Of a DNA stretch of 64,000 bases, positions 54,290 to 63,999 are shown piece after piece. Every line of letters begins with the position of its first letter. Within the stretch, counting starts at the first letter, position 1. Both the position numbers and the translations under genes were made by a program. This DNA comes from Litoreibacter roseus (lineage in GTDB: Bacteria; Pseudomonadota; Alphaproteobacteria; Rhodobacterales; Rhodobacteraceae): assembly GCF_009811795.1 (NCBI RefSeq), contig NZ_BLJE01000002.1:496001-560000 (forward strand), in the 5' to 3' direction. The notes beneath the pieces are model-generated. The model worked only from the letters and a program-made list of their open reading frames with translations, was not told where the DNA came from and did not search any database.

Positions 54290-54322
54290 GCGGGGCCACG
54301 AATGCCGACCCCGCCATATGTC

Positions 54323-55624
54323 CTAGACTGATGCAGCGCGGAACCAGCCCAAACGACGAAAGATTAACCAGTCGAGGATCAGCACCACGATCAACGACGC
54401 GCCCACCAGTGGAAACAGGATCGCGACCCCGACGACAAGCAGAACCAAAACCGGACTCATCGCAGCATCTGGTGCTCTCGGGACGCCAAGGGATCCGGCG
54501 GGGCGTCGTTTCCACCATGCCACGAAACCGCTGATCGACAGGATGAATGCGGCCAGTGCAGCGATTGTATTCTGCGCGATGTTCAGCCAGCCATAAAGCT
54601 CGCCCTGATGGAACGAGATGCCAAGCGAAACGGTCTTGGCAATGGCGGGGTTCGCCGCAAAATCGTGCCGCTTCAGAACGGCGCCGGTGTACTGGTCTAC
54701 GATCAACTCGGTCTGGTCATAGCGATTGGTGCTGGCCGATCTTATCCAGAACGCCGCCTCCTCGGATTTCGGCGGACGAAGTTCGTAGGGCGCAACCAGA
54801 CCTGACTGGCGGGCCACATCGAACACCTGCGCGTAGGCAATGGGCGTTCCGCCGGACGCGGTGGAGTTCGGAACGTCGCCGCCAAATCGCAGGCTCTTGC
54901 TCTCCTGATTGGTTCGCTCTTGCACGTAGGATAGCCCGCCGCCCCAGACATCGGTCCATGGCAGACCGGTCACGATGATCGGCAAGACCAGGACCGCCGC
55001 AACAAAGCCCGTGAACATATGCGTCTCACGCCACCAACTGCGGCCCTTGCCCGTGGGCAGGCTGACAGCCTTGGCCAGCGTGCGATTGCCGCGCGGCCAC
55101 CAGAGGTAGAGTCCGGTGATGAACATAACGACGGCCCAATGGGCGGCCAGTTCTACGAATTTCGTACCGACATCGCCCAAAAGAAGTTCGCCGTGAAATT
55201 TACGCAAGACACGCATCGCGGTTTCATCGCGGGGCGTGACCGCCAGAACCTCTGCCGTGTAAGGATCGACCCAAGCGAGAGAGCGGATCTTTTCGGCGTC
55301 ATCGAATTCGACCAGGGTGCTGCGTCCGGGTTGATCATAGGTTGTCATGCCGCGCACGCGGGTGATGCCAACACTGTCAGCCACAGCGGCCAGCTGAGCC
55401 TCGTAGGGCACGCGGGTACCGGCGACAGTCACGTTCATCCGGTCCGCATAAAGCCAGCTTTCGATCTGTGGTTTGTAAAGGTAGATACCGCCGGTCAGGG
55501 CCAACATGGCCATGAAAGGAAGCACGTAGAGCGAGGCGAGGAAATGCCATTTCCAAACCAAGCGGTAAAAGGCGCCGCCGGTCTCTTTTGAGCCGGACTG
55601 CGCCGATGCGGTCGCATCGGTCAT
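54323..55624 (-). CDS. PepSY-domain membrane protein
   Basis: A 433-residue inner-membrane protein of the PepSY-associated TM family. The first helix (about 32-54, LYVLPFMAMLALTGGIYLYKPQIE) is followed by a periplasmic PepSY region, then helices at about 160-180, 210-230, 340-360 and 395-425, with conserved LWWPRG and HQGELYG. Relatives act as flavin/heme-linked reductases for siderophore iron or for sulfur compounds. The preceding gene encodes a DUF2946-like protein, a familiar neighbour. Confidence 0.85.
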   Translation of the reverse strand: MTDATASAQSGSKETGGAFYRLVWKWHFLASLYVLPFMAMLALTGGIYLYKPQIESWLYADRMNVTVAGTRVPYEAQLAAVADSVGITRVRGMTTYDQPGRSTLVEFDDAEKIRSLAWVDPYTAEVLAVTPRDETAMRVLRKFHGELLLGDVGTKFVELAAHWAVVMFITGLYLWWPRGNRTLAKAVSLPTGKGRSWWRETHMFTGFVAAVLVLPIIVTGLPWTDVWGGGLSYVQERTNQESKSLRFGGDVPNSTASGGTPIAYAQVFDVARQSGLVAPYELRPPKSEEAAFWIRSASTNRYDQTELIVDQYTGAVLKRHDFAANPAIAKTVSLGISFHQGELYGWLNIAQNTIAALAAFILSISGFVAWWKRRPAGSLGVPRAPDAAMSPVLVLLVVGVAILFPLVGASLIVVLILDWLIFRRLGWFRAASV

Positions 55625-55663
55625 GTTCGAAATCCTGTTGTTTATCTGAAGAAAAGAGCGTGT

Positions 55664-56023
55664 TCAGACAACAGGGGGAGGGGCCTGGCTGGGCCATTTG
55701 ATCGCGAAGAGATCGCCATTCGGCGCGGGATGTAGTCTGACCGAAAAGCGAAACTGATAATCGCGGGCCAAAGCGTGCCAGTGTGCCGTGTAATCCGGTG
55801 TGTGGGCGGCCAGATCACCGAGGACGCAATGGTCGGTGGTGATCACTGGTTCCTCAATCGGCTCACCATCTGCGGACAGTGTGACCCGCACGATTTCGGA
55901 CCCGGTGCAGATCACGAATGTCTGCACGCCGGGAATGACCTCTGCCAAGGCGGCAGTCATCTTGGGCGCAAGCAGACCAAGCGCCACGCAGCTGATCAGA
56001 AGATATCGCAAGACAACAGACAT
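55664..56023 (-). CDS. small exported protein, DUF2946-like (paralogue B)
   Basis: A 119-residue protein with a signal peptide (MSVVLRYLLISCVALGLLAP) and the pattern PGVQTFVICTG...VTLSADGEP...DHC, ending APPPVV. The layout matches the protein at 29525-29872. I take ATG 56023; the frame is open to 56050. It is 39 bases ahead of the PepSY gene in the same direction, so both probably form one operon, likely for copper or iron handling. Confidence 0.6.
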   Translation of the reverse strand: MSVVLRYLLISCVALGLLAPKMTAALAEVIPGVQTFVICTGSEIVRVTLSADGEPIEEPVITTDHCVLGDLAAHTPDYTAHWHALARDYQFRFSVRLHPAPNGDLFAIKWPSQAPPPVV

Positions 56024-56097
56024 TATGTGCCGACGTTTATGCCAAACCATGGTCTCGCGCTATCTGAACATCGGTCGCAGTAGCGAATTTTCGATAT

Positions 56098-57348
56098 CTA
56101 GAGAATTAGGATTGCGCGAAAATCGTTTACGTTGGTCTGCGTGGGTCCCGTCATGATAAGGCCACCCGCTTCCTTGAAGAAGGTATAGCTGTCGTGCCCG
56201 TCGAGATAGTCGCGCTTGTTCAGAGGCTCTGCCTTTTCGCGTACGGCGTGCGTCCAAATCGCGCCTGCGTTGTCGCCGAACCCGTCGATCCCGTCCGTAT
56301 CCGTTGCCAGCGCAGACACGCGATCATGGTCCCACGCCGTTACAAACCCGAGCAGAAATTCCCCGTTGCGACCGCCTATGCCGGGCTTTTGCCGTACGGT
56401 TACGGTTGTTTCCCCGCCCGACAGCAACACACAGGGCGTCTCTAGGGGTTGGCCATGAGCGACGATCTGGCGGGCAATCCCGGCCATAGTTTTGCCGACT
56501 TCGCGGGCCTCGCCCTCGATCGCATCGCCCAGTATCATCGGTGTGACGCCCTGTTCCTTGGCGATCCGCGCGGCGGCCTCCAGCGCACTTTGCGGGCGCG
56601 CGATCATCTTCTGCGTCGTGCGGGCAAAGGCAGGGTGATCTACGTCCGGCGTTTCGGACGCGCCTGTTTTCAGAATATTGCGGATGCTGTCGGGTAGCTC
56701 GATCTGGTAACGGTCGATGATGGTCAATGCATCGGCGGATGTGGTCGTGTCAGGGACCGTCGGGCCGGACGCAATGATACTGGGATCATCCCCGGGCACG
56801 TCGCTGATCGTCAGTGTTAGGGACTGCGCCGGGTAAGCGGCGACGGCCAACCGCCCGCCTTTGGTGGACGAGAGGTGCTTTCGTACACAATTCATCTCAT
56901 CAATTGCCGCGCCTGAGGCTAGAAGGGCCTTGTTGATCGTCTGCTTTTGTTCCGGCGTCACACCTGCGCAGGGGGCAGATAGCAGCGCCGAACCACCACC
57001 CGAGATCAGGAACAGCGCGAAATCCCCCTCACCCAGATCTTCCAGCAACGTCAGAATTCGAAGCGCTGCCTCATGACCCGCCGCGTCTGGCACCGGGTGG
57101 CTCGCCTCCACGATCTCGATATGTTCGGTTGGCAAGGCCGCCCCATGGGGTACGATCACGATCCCCTCGCACGCGCCCCACACCGTTTCCACCGCTTGGG
57201 CCATCTTCGCGGATGCCTTGCCCGCGCCAACGACCACGACACGTCCACTTGGGCGTTCACTAAGCGCTGGTGGCACGGCGAGCAGGGGGTCTGCAGCGGC
57301 AACGGCAACCTCAAAAAGACCGCGCAGAAACCTATCCGGATCGATCAT
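56098..57348 (-). CDS. glycerate 2-kinase (MOFRL family)
   Basis: Phosphorylates glycerate to 2-phosphoglycerate. 416 residues with the N-terminal GCK domain (VVVVGAGKASAKMAQAVE, LFLISGGGSALL) and the C-terminal MOFRL domain (VLLSGGETTVTV, GGRNGEFLLGFV, ATDTDGIDG). ATG 57348 overlaps the stop of the reductase gene (ATGA). Some genomes label it TtuD/hydroxypyruvate reductase, but the domains are those of the kinase. Confidence 0.92.
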   Translation of the reverse strand: MIDPDRFLRGLFEVAVAAADPLLAVPPALSERPSGRVVVVGAGKASAKMAQAVETVWGACEGIVIVPHGAALPTEHIEIVEASHPVPDAAGHEAALRILTLLEDLGEGDFALFLISGGGSALLSAPCAGVTPEQKQTINKALLASGAAIDEMNCVRKHLSSTKGGRLAVAAYPAQSLTLTISDVPGDDPSIIASGPTVPDTTTSADALTIIDRYQIELPDSIRNILKTGASETPDVDHPAFARTTQKMIARPQSALEAAARIAKEQGVTPMILGDAIEGEAREVGKTMAGIARQIVAHGQPLETPCVLLSGGETTVTVRQKPGIGGRNGEFLLGFVTAWDHDRVSALATDTDGIDGFGDNAGAIWTHAVREKAEPLNKRDYLDGHDSYTFFKEAGGLIMTGPTQTNVNDFRAILIL

Positions 57349-58229
57349 TTGGCTTCCCCGGACAAAGCGCGCAGCCGTTCGATCAGTGACGATGTATCCC
57401 AACGGCCACCGCCCAGGGACTGAACATCGGCATAGAACTGGTCCACCAGTGCGACGATAGGCAGGGACACCCCAAGACCTTTTGCGGTTTCGAGCGAAAT
57501 ACCCAGATCCTTGCGCATCCAGTCAACAGCAAAGCCGTGGTCGAAATGGCCATCAACCATTGTGTCCGCCCGGTTCGCCAATTGCCATGATCCGCCCGCA
57601 CCCTGCGAGACAAGCTGCGCGACTTTTTTCGCGTCGAGGCCTGCTTTGGTTGCAAAGTGAATGCCTTCGGAAATCCCCTGAACAATGCCTGCGATGCAGA
57701 TCTGGTTGGCCATCTTCGTCAGTTGCCCCGCGCCGACATCACCGAAATGGACAACAGCCTTGGCATAGATGTCCATTACGGGCTCTGCCTTGGCGAAATC
57801 ATCTTCTGCTCCGCCACACATAACGGCAAGCTGGCCGTTCTCGGCTCCGGCCTGACCGCCCGACACCGGCGCGTCGACAAAGCCTATACCCTCTTCGCGT
57901 CCGATCTCGGCCAGTTCCCGAGCGACATCAGCGGACGCTGTTGTGTGGTCGACAAAAACCGCGCCTTCCGACATCCCAGCGAAAGCGCCATCCTCGCCCA
58001 GAACCACTGACCGCAGATCATCATCGTTGCCAACGCAGGCCATCACGAAATCACAGCCCTCGGCTGCTTCTCGCGGGGTCTTGGCGTGGCCGCCGCCGTG
58101 GTCCTTAGCCCAGCTTTCTGCTTTGGAGGTGGTCCGGTTGTAGACGGTCACATCATGCCCTGCCGCCTGAAGGTGTCCTGCCATCGGATACCCCATGACG
58201 CCCAGACCCAGAAACGCAACTTTCGCCAT
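57345..58229 (-). CDS. tartronate semialdehyde reductase / 3-hydroxyisobutyrate dehydrogenase-like
   Basis: A 294-residue beta-hydroxyacid dehydrogenase with the Rossmann start FLGLGVMGYPMAGHL, the substrate loop DAPVSGGQAGAENGQL, the catalytic lysine in KMANQICIAGI, and the HFGDVGAGQ segment. Placed upstream of and coupled to the glycerate kinase, it most likely reduces tartronate semialdehyde to glycerate for glyoxylate assimilation, which is inference from order. AGGGAGAG precedes ATG 58229. Confidence 0.88.
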   Translation of the reverse strand: MAKVAFLGLGVMGYPMAGHLQAAGHDVTVYNRTTSKAESWAKDHGGGHAKTPREAAEGCDFVMACVGNDDDLRSVVLGEDGAFAGMSEGAVFVDHTTASADVARELAEIGREEGIGFVDAPVSGGQAGAENGQLAVMCGGAEDDFAKAEPVMDIYAKAVVHFGDVGAGQLTKMANQICIAGIVQGISEGIHFATKAGLDAKKVAQLVSQGAGGSWQLANRADTMVDGHFDHGFAVDWMRKDLGISLETAKGLGVSLPIVALVDQFYADVQSLGGGRWDTSSLIERLRALSGEAK

Positions 58230-58309
58230 TCTCACTCTCCCTCAGATATGCTGCGCGCACCCTAAGCCGATCACGTGGCGCACTTCAATCTGAGCGTGGC
58301 CTTTATCCG

Positions 58310-60223
58310 CTAGGTCTGGCGTGCCTGTTTGCGTTCGTAACGCGGGGCGTCGATCTCACGCAGCTTTGCCCGCAGGGAAAACGGGGCCAGCATGTAAGGC
58401 AACCACATCCAGTTACGCCAGATCTGCGGGCGTTCGCTCAGCATCCGCCGCACGATGGCGCGGCCTTTGACCGGATTGCCCTGATCCTCACGCAATTCCC
58501 GCCGGGCACATTCGAGCAGGTAGAGATGCGCGGCCCCCACCCGGCGCAAGGCATGGGCATTGCGGGTCCACAGCATCGCCAAAGCATCCATGTTGCGCCG
58601 AAATGCGCGGGAGCGTCGGTCGTCTGTCTCATGGTCGTTATAGATTGTTAGTGGCTCATCAACTGCCGTGATGTCGTAGAGCCGGGCCAGTCGCTGTATC
58701 CACTCCCAATCCTCCATGGAAGGCATGTCCGGATCAAAGCCACCGATGGCGTCAAAAACCTCGCGCCGCACCAGCCCGCTGGAAAGAGGCGCATGTATCG
58801 GATTTGTGAGCAATAAAACGGGCAGACAGGAGCCTGTGTAGCGCGCGCGGCGTGTCTCGATTGTCGTGCCGTCTTTCATGATATCGACGGCGGTATAACA
58901 GTATCCGGTCCGCGCGGGCGCTGCTTCCATGAGGGCGACCTGCTTCGCCAGCTTTTCGGGCCGCCAAAGATCGTCTGCATCAAGAAACGCGAGGTATTCG
59001 CCCTTTGCCGCTTCAATCCCCGCGTTCCGGGCCCGGGCCACGCCGCGATTGACCTGCGTGATAACTCTTAAGCGCGGATCGGTCAGGGTGGCTAGAACCC
59101 CGGCCGTGTCATCAGTAGAGCCGTCATCTACCACGATGATCTCGGTTGTCTCATAGGTTTGATCCAGCGCGCTCTGTGCGGCGTTCCGAACCATGTTGCT
59201 GCGATTGAAGGTCGGGATGATGACGCTGACCCGCGGTCCTGAGGTGACGGGTTCGGGTGTGTCGTCCATGGCGTATATCTTGGTCTCCACGATGGGCGTC
59301 GTCCGTTCGTTCCGCCATGCCATCGCGCGGGCGCCTAGCTGTCCTACCGCCTCTTTCAAACCGTCCCAAGGGCGTGCCCCACCTGCGCGGTCGATCATCG
59401 CCTGAATCTCGCCCGCGAATTCAGGATGTTTGGCGGCGTCCCGTCGAAGCTCAAGAGCGGATGTCATGAAAGCCGAGCGGTACTTTGCGGCCTGATTACC
59501 CAAGGCATCAAGCGTATCGCTGAGGGAGTTCAGTCGCGCGCGCAGGCCGAAGGGTTGCAATCGCCTGCCCGAATAGGAGACCATCTCGCCGGGCAACCGT
59601 CTGTACAGCGCGAGCCCATCCGATGCCCAGACACGCGTCACACCTCGCGCCAAAGCGCGGCGCAGCAAGTTGCCGTCGTCATCAAGGCCCGCCTCTTGCA
59701 GCCACCCACCGCTCGCTGCGAAGCCTTCCTTGGTCCAAAGCACGCAACACGGTGGCGACCACGTGCCGGTCAGCCAGTTTGCCAAGGCGTCCTGGCCTGG
59801 TCGCGGCAACGCGTTTGATGCGGGTTTGATGTACCAAGGGGTTAGTGGCGCGTCTGAGGCGGCTTCCAAGCGGTCCCATGGACAAAGCGCAACTGCCTCC
59901 GCCGGGGCCTCATCGAGGGCCCGGCCTAGGGCGGCCAGCGTGCCGGGTGTGAGCAAATCGTCGGCGTCCAGAAACATGATCCGGTCACCCCTGGCGAGGC
60001 TTGCACCGGTGTTGCGGGCAATCGCAGCGCCTTTTGCGGTGCCCGCGTGAACCTTCACACGCGCGCCGAAGCTTTCCGCGATGGCTCGGCTTTTGTCGGT
60101 CGAACCGTCGTCGATCACGATGATCTCAAGCGGCGGCTCGGTCTGGTTGAGCGCCGATCTGAGTGTTGCTGCGAGAAAAGCCTCACCGTTTCGACACGGG
60201 GTTACGATAGAAACGGATGTCAT
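58310..60223 (-). CDS. bifunctional family 2 glycosyltransferase (two GT-A domains)
   Basis: A 637-residue protein with two GT2 domains in tandem. Domain 1 (about 1-230) begins SIVTPCRNGEAFLAATLRSAL and has DDGSTD and FLDADDLL; domain 2 (about 325-560) begins VSVIIPTFNRSNMVRNAAQSAL and has VDDGSTDDT and FLDADDLW. A DXD-like site is present in each, so both can be active. Last gene of a tightly overlapped minus-strand glycan operon; its ATG overlaps the GT61 stop. Confidence 0.92.
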   Translation of the reverse strand: MTSVSIVTPCRNGEAFLAATLRSALNQTEPPLEIIVIDDGSTDKSRAIAESFGARVKVHAGTAKGAAIARNTGASLARGDRIMFLDADDLLTPGTLAALGRALDEAPAEAVALCPWDRLEAASDAPLTPWYIKPASNALPRPGQDALANWLTGTWSPPCCVLWTKEGFAASGGWLQEAGLDDDGNLLRRALARGVTRVWASDGLALYRRLPGEMVSYSGRRLQPFGLRARLNSLSDTLDALGNQAAKYRSAFMTSALELRRDAAKHPEFAGEIQAMIDRAGGARPWDGLKEAVGQLGARAMAWRNERTTPIVETKIYAMDDTPEPVTSGPRVSVIIPTFNRSNMVRNAAQSALDQTYETTEIIVVDDGSTDDTAGVLATLTDPRLRVITQVNRGVARARNAGIEAAKGEYLAFLDADDLWRPEKLAKQVALMEAAPARTGYCYTAVDIMKDGTTIETRRARYTGSCLPVLLLTNPIHAPLSSGLVRREVFDAIGGFDPDMPSMEDWEWIQRLARLYDITAVDEPLTIYNDHETDDRRSRAFRRNMDALAMLWTRNAHALRRVGAAHLYLLECARRELREDQGNPVKGRAIVRRMLSERPQIWRNWMWLPYMLAPFSLRAKLREIDAPRYERKQARQT

Positions 60224-61404
60224 ATCAGGGCCAGCACCCGCGCGACCTCTGCCGGATCAACTGAAAGATCCTGCTCCAGCGGATGAGCGGCCCCTACACC
60301 CTTTGCAGCGATGAGCGCATAAGGCAAACCCAAGGCCGCAGCCATCGCGTAGAAATTCGGATTCGGATAGGCGGGATCAGCCATCTCAATGACACGTGTG
60401 CCGATTGGACAGAAGAGCATATTCGTCAGGCCAGCCCCATGGGGGGCCAGTAAAACAGCGGTTTCGGACATCAGATCAATCTGCTCGGCGAAATTAAGAT
60501 GCTCCATCACCACCGTCTCGAACCCGGCTTCCGTGAGCACTGGCATTAATTGTTCTTCCTCAATCAGTTTCCGCCCTTTGGCGGCCTTGCGGCTGATAAA
60601 AATTCGCCGCGTCGGCGTTCGGGTGGGCGCCAAAGCTGCGCGGGTTGCGTTCAGCAGCGCGGGATCAAACCTGTCATTTTCGACCAGCGTCAGAGTTTTG
60701 GCGTAAAGAACAGCATTCAGCGGAAGGACGGCGCAATCCTCGGGGTCGATACTCAGCATGCGAAGGCTGTCGTCGACAGTCTGCGGGCGCTTCTCGGGCA
60801 GGACCAGATCCGTCAGCTGCCCGCGATCTTTCAATAAGACAAGTTTTGGCAGATGAGCCGAGAGCCAGTGGGAGTGGTTGTCAAACACCCGCTCTGCGAT
60901 CCAAACCGCATGATCCATGACAAGATCCGGCGGACGCGCGGCAAGCGCCGCGTGGAAAGGGCGATATCTAATCTCACGCAGATCAAGGCTTTGGCCAGTC
61001 GGGTCCATGATTGCGGGGGAAAAGTCCATCGCGGCATCGGGTGTTTGGCACGACAAGATGCGCGTGTTTGACAAGGTCAGAACACGGGCAGGCGAAACTG
61101 GGCGGTTAAGGACATCCCGTTGTGAAAATCCCCACCACCCGGGATCGCGAGATAGGTTTTTTGCATTGTTCAAGTTGAACGGTAGAGGGGCTGTGTGGCG
61201 GCGTTCAGGGTGAACCTCCAGCACATTACCCACTGCTGATGCGGGTTTGTGGCGGACCCAGCGACGGGCCAGAACGGGCGTGGGGCATCCAAGGTTTGCC
61301 AGCCGTTGACCCGCGCGATCACGCCACCAACTGAGTTTCCGTGCGATGGGGCCGCCAAGCCTGTCCGCCGCTGCGGGTGTCATATAGAGTGGCTGTTTGC
61401 TCAT
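60220..61404 (-). CDS. family 61 glycosyltransferase (DUF563)
   Basis: A 394-residue glycosyltransferase of the GT61 type. The conserved C-terminal part is seen: RIFISRKAAKGR, a glutamate-rich stretch, and LLAPHGAGLTNMLFCPIGTRVIEM. An N-terminal region of about 150 residues is variable. GT61 enzymes add sugars such as xylose; in bacteria they occur in surface glycan loci. Overlaps both neighbours by four bases. Confidence 0.85.
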   Translation of the reverse strand: MSKQPLYMTPAAADRLGGPIARKLSWWRDRAGQRLANLGCPTPVLARRWVRHKPASAVGNVLEVHPERRHTAPLPFNLNNAKNLSRDPGWWGFSQRDVLNRPVSPARVLTLSNTRILSCQTPDAAMDFSPAIMDPTGQSLDLREIRYRPFHAALAARPPDLVMDHAVWIAERVFDNHSHWLSAHLPKLVLLKDRGQLTDLVLPEKRPQTVDDSLRMLSIDPEDCAVLPLNAVLYAKTLTLVENDRFDPALLNATRAALAPTRTPTRRIFISRKAAKGRKLIEEEQLMPVLTEAGFETVVMEHLNFAEQIDLMSETAVLLAPHGAGLTNMLFCPIGTRVIEMADPAYPNPNFYAMAAALGLPYALIAAKGVGAAHPLEQDLSVDPAEVARVLALI

Positions 61405-62504
61405 TCTGCGGCATGGCCGCGCTGGTCGCGTGCGGCAAGGGAGTGAATGAGTTGGGCGTATTGATCATAGCAGGCGGTGTGGGAAAAGGCCTCAGCCCGT
61501 GCGCGGGCGCCCTGTCTGGTATAATGCGCCGCGCCAGACAAAGCCTCGGACAGGGCGTCGGCTAAGGCGGGGACGTTTTCGCGGGGTACGACGCGACCTG
61601 CGTCCTGTGTCAAAACATCCGGTATGCCGCCGACATCAGTGGCAACCGCTGGGCAGCCGCAGGCCAGGGCTTCGATCAGGGCAAGGGGCATCCCCTCGCC
61701 ACGGGACGGCATGGCGAAAACCTCCGCCTCGGACAGAGCGGTGCGCAACTGGTCCGGGCTGACATGGCCCTTTAAAACAACCCGGGCGTTCAAACCGGCG
61801 GCGTCGATCTGGGACTGTAGTTTTGTGCGCTCGTCCCCTTCGCCATAGATATGCGCGACCGCGTTGGGCAGCGCTTTCATCGCCTCGATCAGAAGGTCGA
61901 ACCCCTTGATCGTCAGCAAGCGGCCAACGCTGACGATCCGGCCCGGTATGACCGGTACGTCTACGGGCCGCCAGAAATCTGCGTCAGCGCCGTTGGGGAT
62001 GTAATGCAGCTTGGGTGCTATGGCGGGCGCGTAGTCTTGGGCGGTTTGCGCCAGCTCTTGCGATACTGCTGTGATCGCGTCGGCCGCGCGCAGGAACCGC
62101 GGCAAATGCACTTTCATCTGCGGGGTTGGGCGCAATACATCGCCACCGTGGATTGAGACGAGCAGCTTGAATTTGAAGAAGGGCCGCATGCCCATGAAGT
62201 AGGACATCACACCGGTCGGAAAATGGATGTTCACGACATCGGGCCGTTCACGGCGGAGGACCTGTGCGAGGTTAACGGCTGAGCTCGCGGCTTTTGGGAT
62301 AGCAGCAAGCGTGGGTGTGCCTTCGTCAGTTGCGTCCGCTGTCGGGTGAAAAGCAATCCCTTCGGTCTCTTCCGTTTCGTCCGGACCCATGCGCCGGACG
62401 GAAAGGTCGTGGTCAGGCAGCATGCGTTCAAGATCATCCATCATGCGCTGCACGCCACCTTTATCGGCGCGTCGGGTGGGGGAATACATCAGAACCCGTG
62501 TCAC
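61401..62504 (-). CDS. family 4 glycosyltransferase
   Basis: A 367-residue GT-B enzyme starting at GTG 62504 (TRVLMYSPTRRADKGGVQRMM). C-terminal motif VSVGRLLTIKGFDLLIEA and the E-x7-E region AMPSRGEGMPLALIEALACGCP identify GT4. The N-terminal frame upstream to 62819 is inside the sulfotransferase gene and is rejected. GTGA overlap with the sulfotransferase stop, ATGA overlap with the GT61 gene. Confidence 0.92.
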   Translation of the reverse strand: MTRVLMYSPTRRADKGGVQRMMDDLERMLPDHDLSVRRMGPDETEETEGIAFHPTADATDEGTPTLAAIPKAASSAVNLAQVLRRERPDVVNIHFPTGVMSYFMGMRPFFKFKLLVSIHGGDVLRPTPQMKVHLPRFLRAADAITAVSQELAQTAQDYAPAIAPKLHYIPNGADADFWRPVDVPVIPGRIVSVGRLLTIKGFDLLIEAMKALPNAVAHIYGEGDERTKLQSQIDAAGLNARVVLKGHVSPDQLRTALSEAEVFAMPSRGEGMPLALIEALACGCPAVATDVGGIPDVLTQDAGRVVPRENVPALADALSEALSGAAHYTRQGARARAEAFSHTACYDQYAQLIHSLAARDQRGHAAE

Positions 62505-63487
62505 GAGGCGATCCCTTCCAGTACGGGGCGGGGTGCGGTGCCGGATGGCACATAGCCCCATTTTTGCAGGTCTGCCGGGATCGATCGCGCCAAAAGCGCG
62601 TTGCCTGCGCTGTAAGATTCCAGAATTGCGGCACTCAGTGTAGAGGTCAGGCGGATCGTCTTGCCACGTCCCGGCATGGCCCAAGAGGGTGCGTTGATCT
62701 TGCCAAGTTGATAAGGTCGGAGGGCCCAGACGCCTGTTTCTGCTTGCCTGACATTCGCGCGGGACCCCTCGGCATGCTGTGTCAGTGCCTCGACCATCTC
62801 CGAAGGTGTCCGAAGCCATATCAGAATATTGCGCAGGGTCGCGCCCTTGTCTGCCCGCATCGCCTCATGCGGTAGAACGGTAAGGCTGGCATTGCCCAAT
62901 TCGCGGAGGATAGCGGCCTGCAGCGCGGCGTAGTCGATCACCATGCCGAACCCGCACCGGTCAATTCGCGGATCAAGTGTGCGCGCGACCATTTGCTCAA
63001 ACCCGCCTTGGTTTGCAGCGGTCACGCGGTTCGAAATCTGGGCGTAGTGGGATGCGAGCCATGTGTCCTGACGGCGAATAACCATCAGAACTTTCACCTT
63101 CTGAAAACCCCACTTGCGTGCGTGTTCCGCCAGCGCGGCCAGATGAATGGCGAGCGTCCCGGGGCGGCGGGCCGCGCGTCCGATGGCTTCGTCCGAGATC
63201 AGCAGATCGCGCGGCTTTTTCAGCCAATCCATGCGGTTCCCGAGAAGCTCCTCAAACATCTGGTCACCTGCGGCAGACCAGATCGAAGCGGCGCGGCGCA
63301 AGGCGCAGCCCATGAGACGACGTTCAATGGCCTTGTCTCCGCGCTCATTGAAGAGTGCGGTGTGCGGCACGGCTCGGACATGTAAGTGATCCAGCTTGGG
63401 AAAGATGTGGTCTTGCAGAAAGGTCGAGCCGGTCTTGGGCATCCCAATGTGAAGAAAAAGCGTTCCTCCTTCAGATGCGGCGTTCAT
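62501..63487 (-). CDS. sulfotransferase family protein
   Basis: A 328-residue protein with the PAPS 5'-phosphosulfate loop LFLHIGMPKTGSTFLQ (residues 10-25) and, later, a serine/arginine segment (VLMVIRRQDTWLASHYAQ) that is the 3'-phosphate-binding part. It should move sulfate from PAPS to a sugar or similar acceptor. Between the ABC exporter and GT4 genes with four-base overlaps, so it probably works on the glycan they make. PAPS synthesis genes are not in the window. Confidence 0.85.
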   Translation of the reverse strand: MNAASEGGTLFLHIGMPKTGSTFLQDHIFPKLDHLHVRAVPHTALFNERGDKAIERRLMGCALRRAASIWSAAGDQMFEELLGNRMDWLKKPRDLLISDEAIGRAARRPGTLAIHLAALAEHARKWGFQKVKVLMVIRRQDTWLASHYAQISNRVTAANQGGFEQMVARTLDPRIDRCGFGMVIDYAALQAAILRELGNASLTVLPHEAMRADKGATLRNILIWLRTPSEMVEALTQHAEGSRANVRQAETGVWALRPYQLGKINAPSWAMPGRGKTIRLTSTLSAAILESYSAGNALLARSIPADLQKWGYVPSGTAPRPVLEGIAS

Positions 63488-63999
63488 TCGGCAGCCTCCG
63501 CCAAGGCGCGAAAACCAGAGTTCTGGTCAATCAGCTCATCGTAGCTGCCATGGCCGACGACCTGGCCGTCCTTCATCATATAGATCTGATCACAGTGGAT
63601 GATGGTCGATAGGCGGTGTGTGATCGTGAGGATCGTTTTCTCGCCCTGCAGGGCGTCAATCGCCTCCAGCACCGCGCGTTCGGTGACGGTATCAAGGGCG
63701 CTCATCGCTTCATCAAATACGATAACGGCCGGGTCACGATAGAGCGCGCGGGCGATTCCGATACGCTGACGTTGTCCGCCGGACAGCCGCACACCACTTT
63801 CGCCGATGACGCTGTCATAGCCGTCGGGCAGCTTGTCCACGAACTCATCGAGCTTCGCGAGTTTCCCGACTTTCGCCACGATTTTACGGTCGACTTCGTC
63901 TGCTGGAACGCCAAAGGCGATATTGCCTGCGATCGTGTCGTCCGTCAGGTAGATTGTCTGAGGCACATAGCCGATCGTATTCTGCCACGCATCCATGTT
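63484..63999 (-). CDS. ABC transporter ATP-binding/permease protein, 3' end only
   Basis: The last 170-odd residues of an ABC exporter, open beyond the right edge. Present: the Q-loop region (IGYVPQTIYLTDDTIAGNIAFG), the signature [15 protein letters not shown], Walker B (AVIVFDEAMSALD), and the H-loop (TITHRLSTI). The Walker A and membrane part must lie to the right. The VPQ-x-IYL pattern is like lipid-linked glycan flippases such as PglK, but other exporters share it. First gene seen of the operon. Confidence 0.88.
   Translation of the reverse strand, partial: NMDAWQNTIGYVPQTIYLTDDTIAGNIAFGVPADEVDRKIVAKVGKLAKLDEFVDKLPDGYDSVIGESGVRLSGGQRQRIGIARALYRDPAVIVFDEAMSALDTVTERAVLEAIDALQGEKTILTITHRLSTIIHCDQIYMMKDGQVVGHGSYDELIDQNSGFRALAEAAE

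Noticed and set aside
54289-54315. G+C stem after the amidohydrolase gene as a terminator
   Set aside because: Seven-base stem with a 13-base loop and no T-run on either strand; noted with the gene but not called.
62505-62819. N-terminal extension of the GT4 frame
   Set aside because: It overlaps the sulfotransferase gene, while GTG 62504 gives a GTGA overlap and the normal GT4 start.
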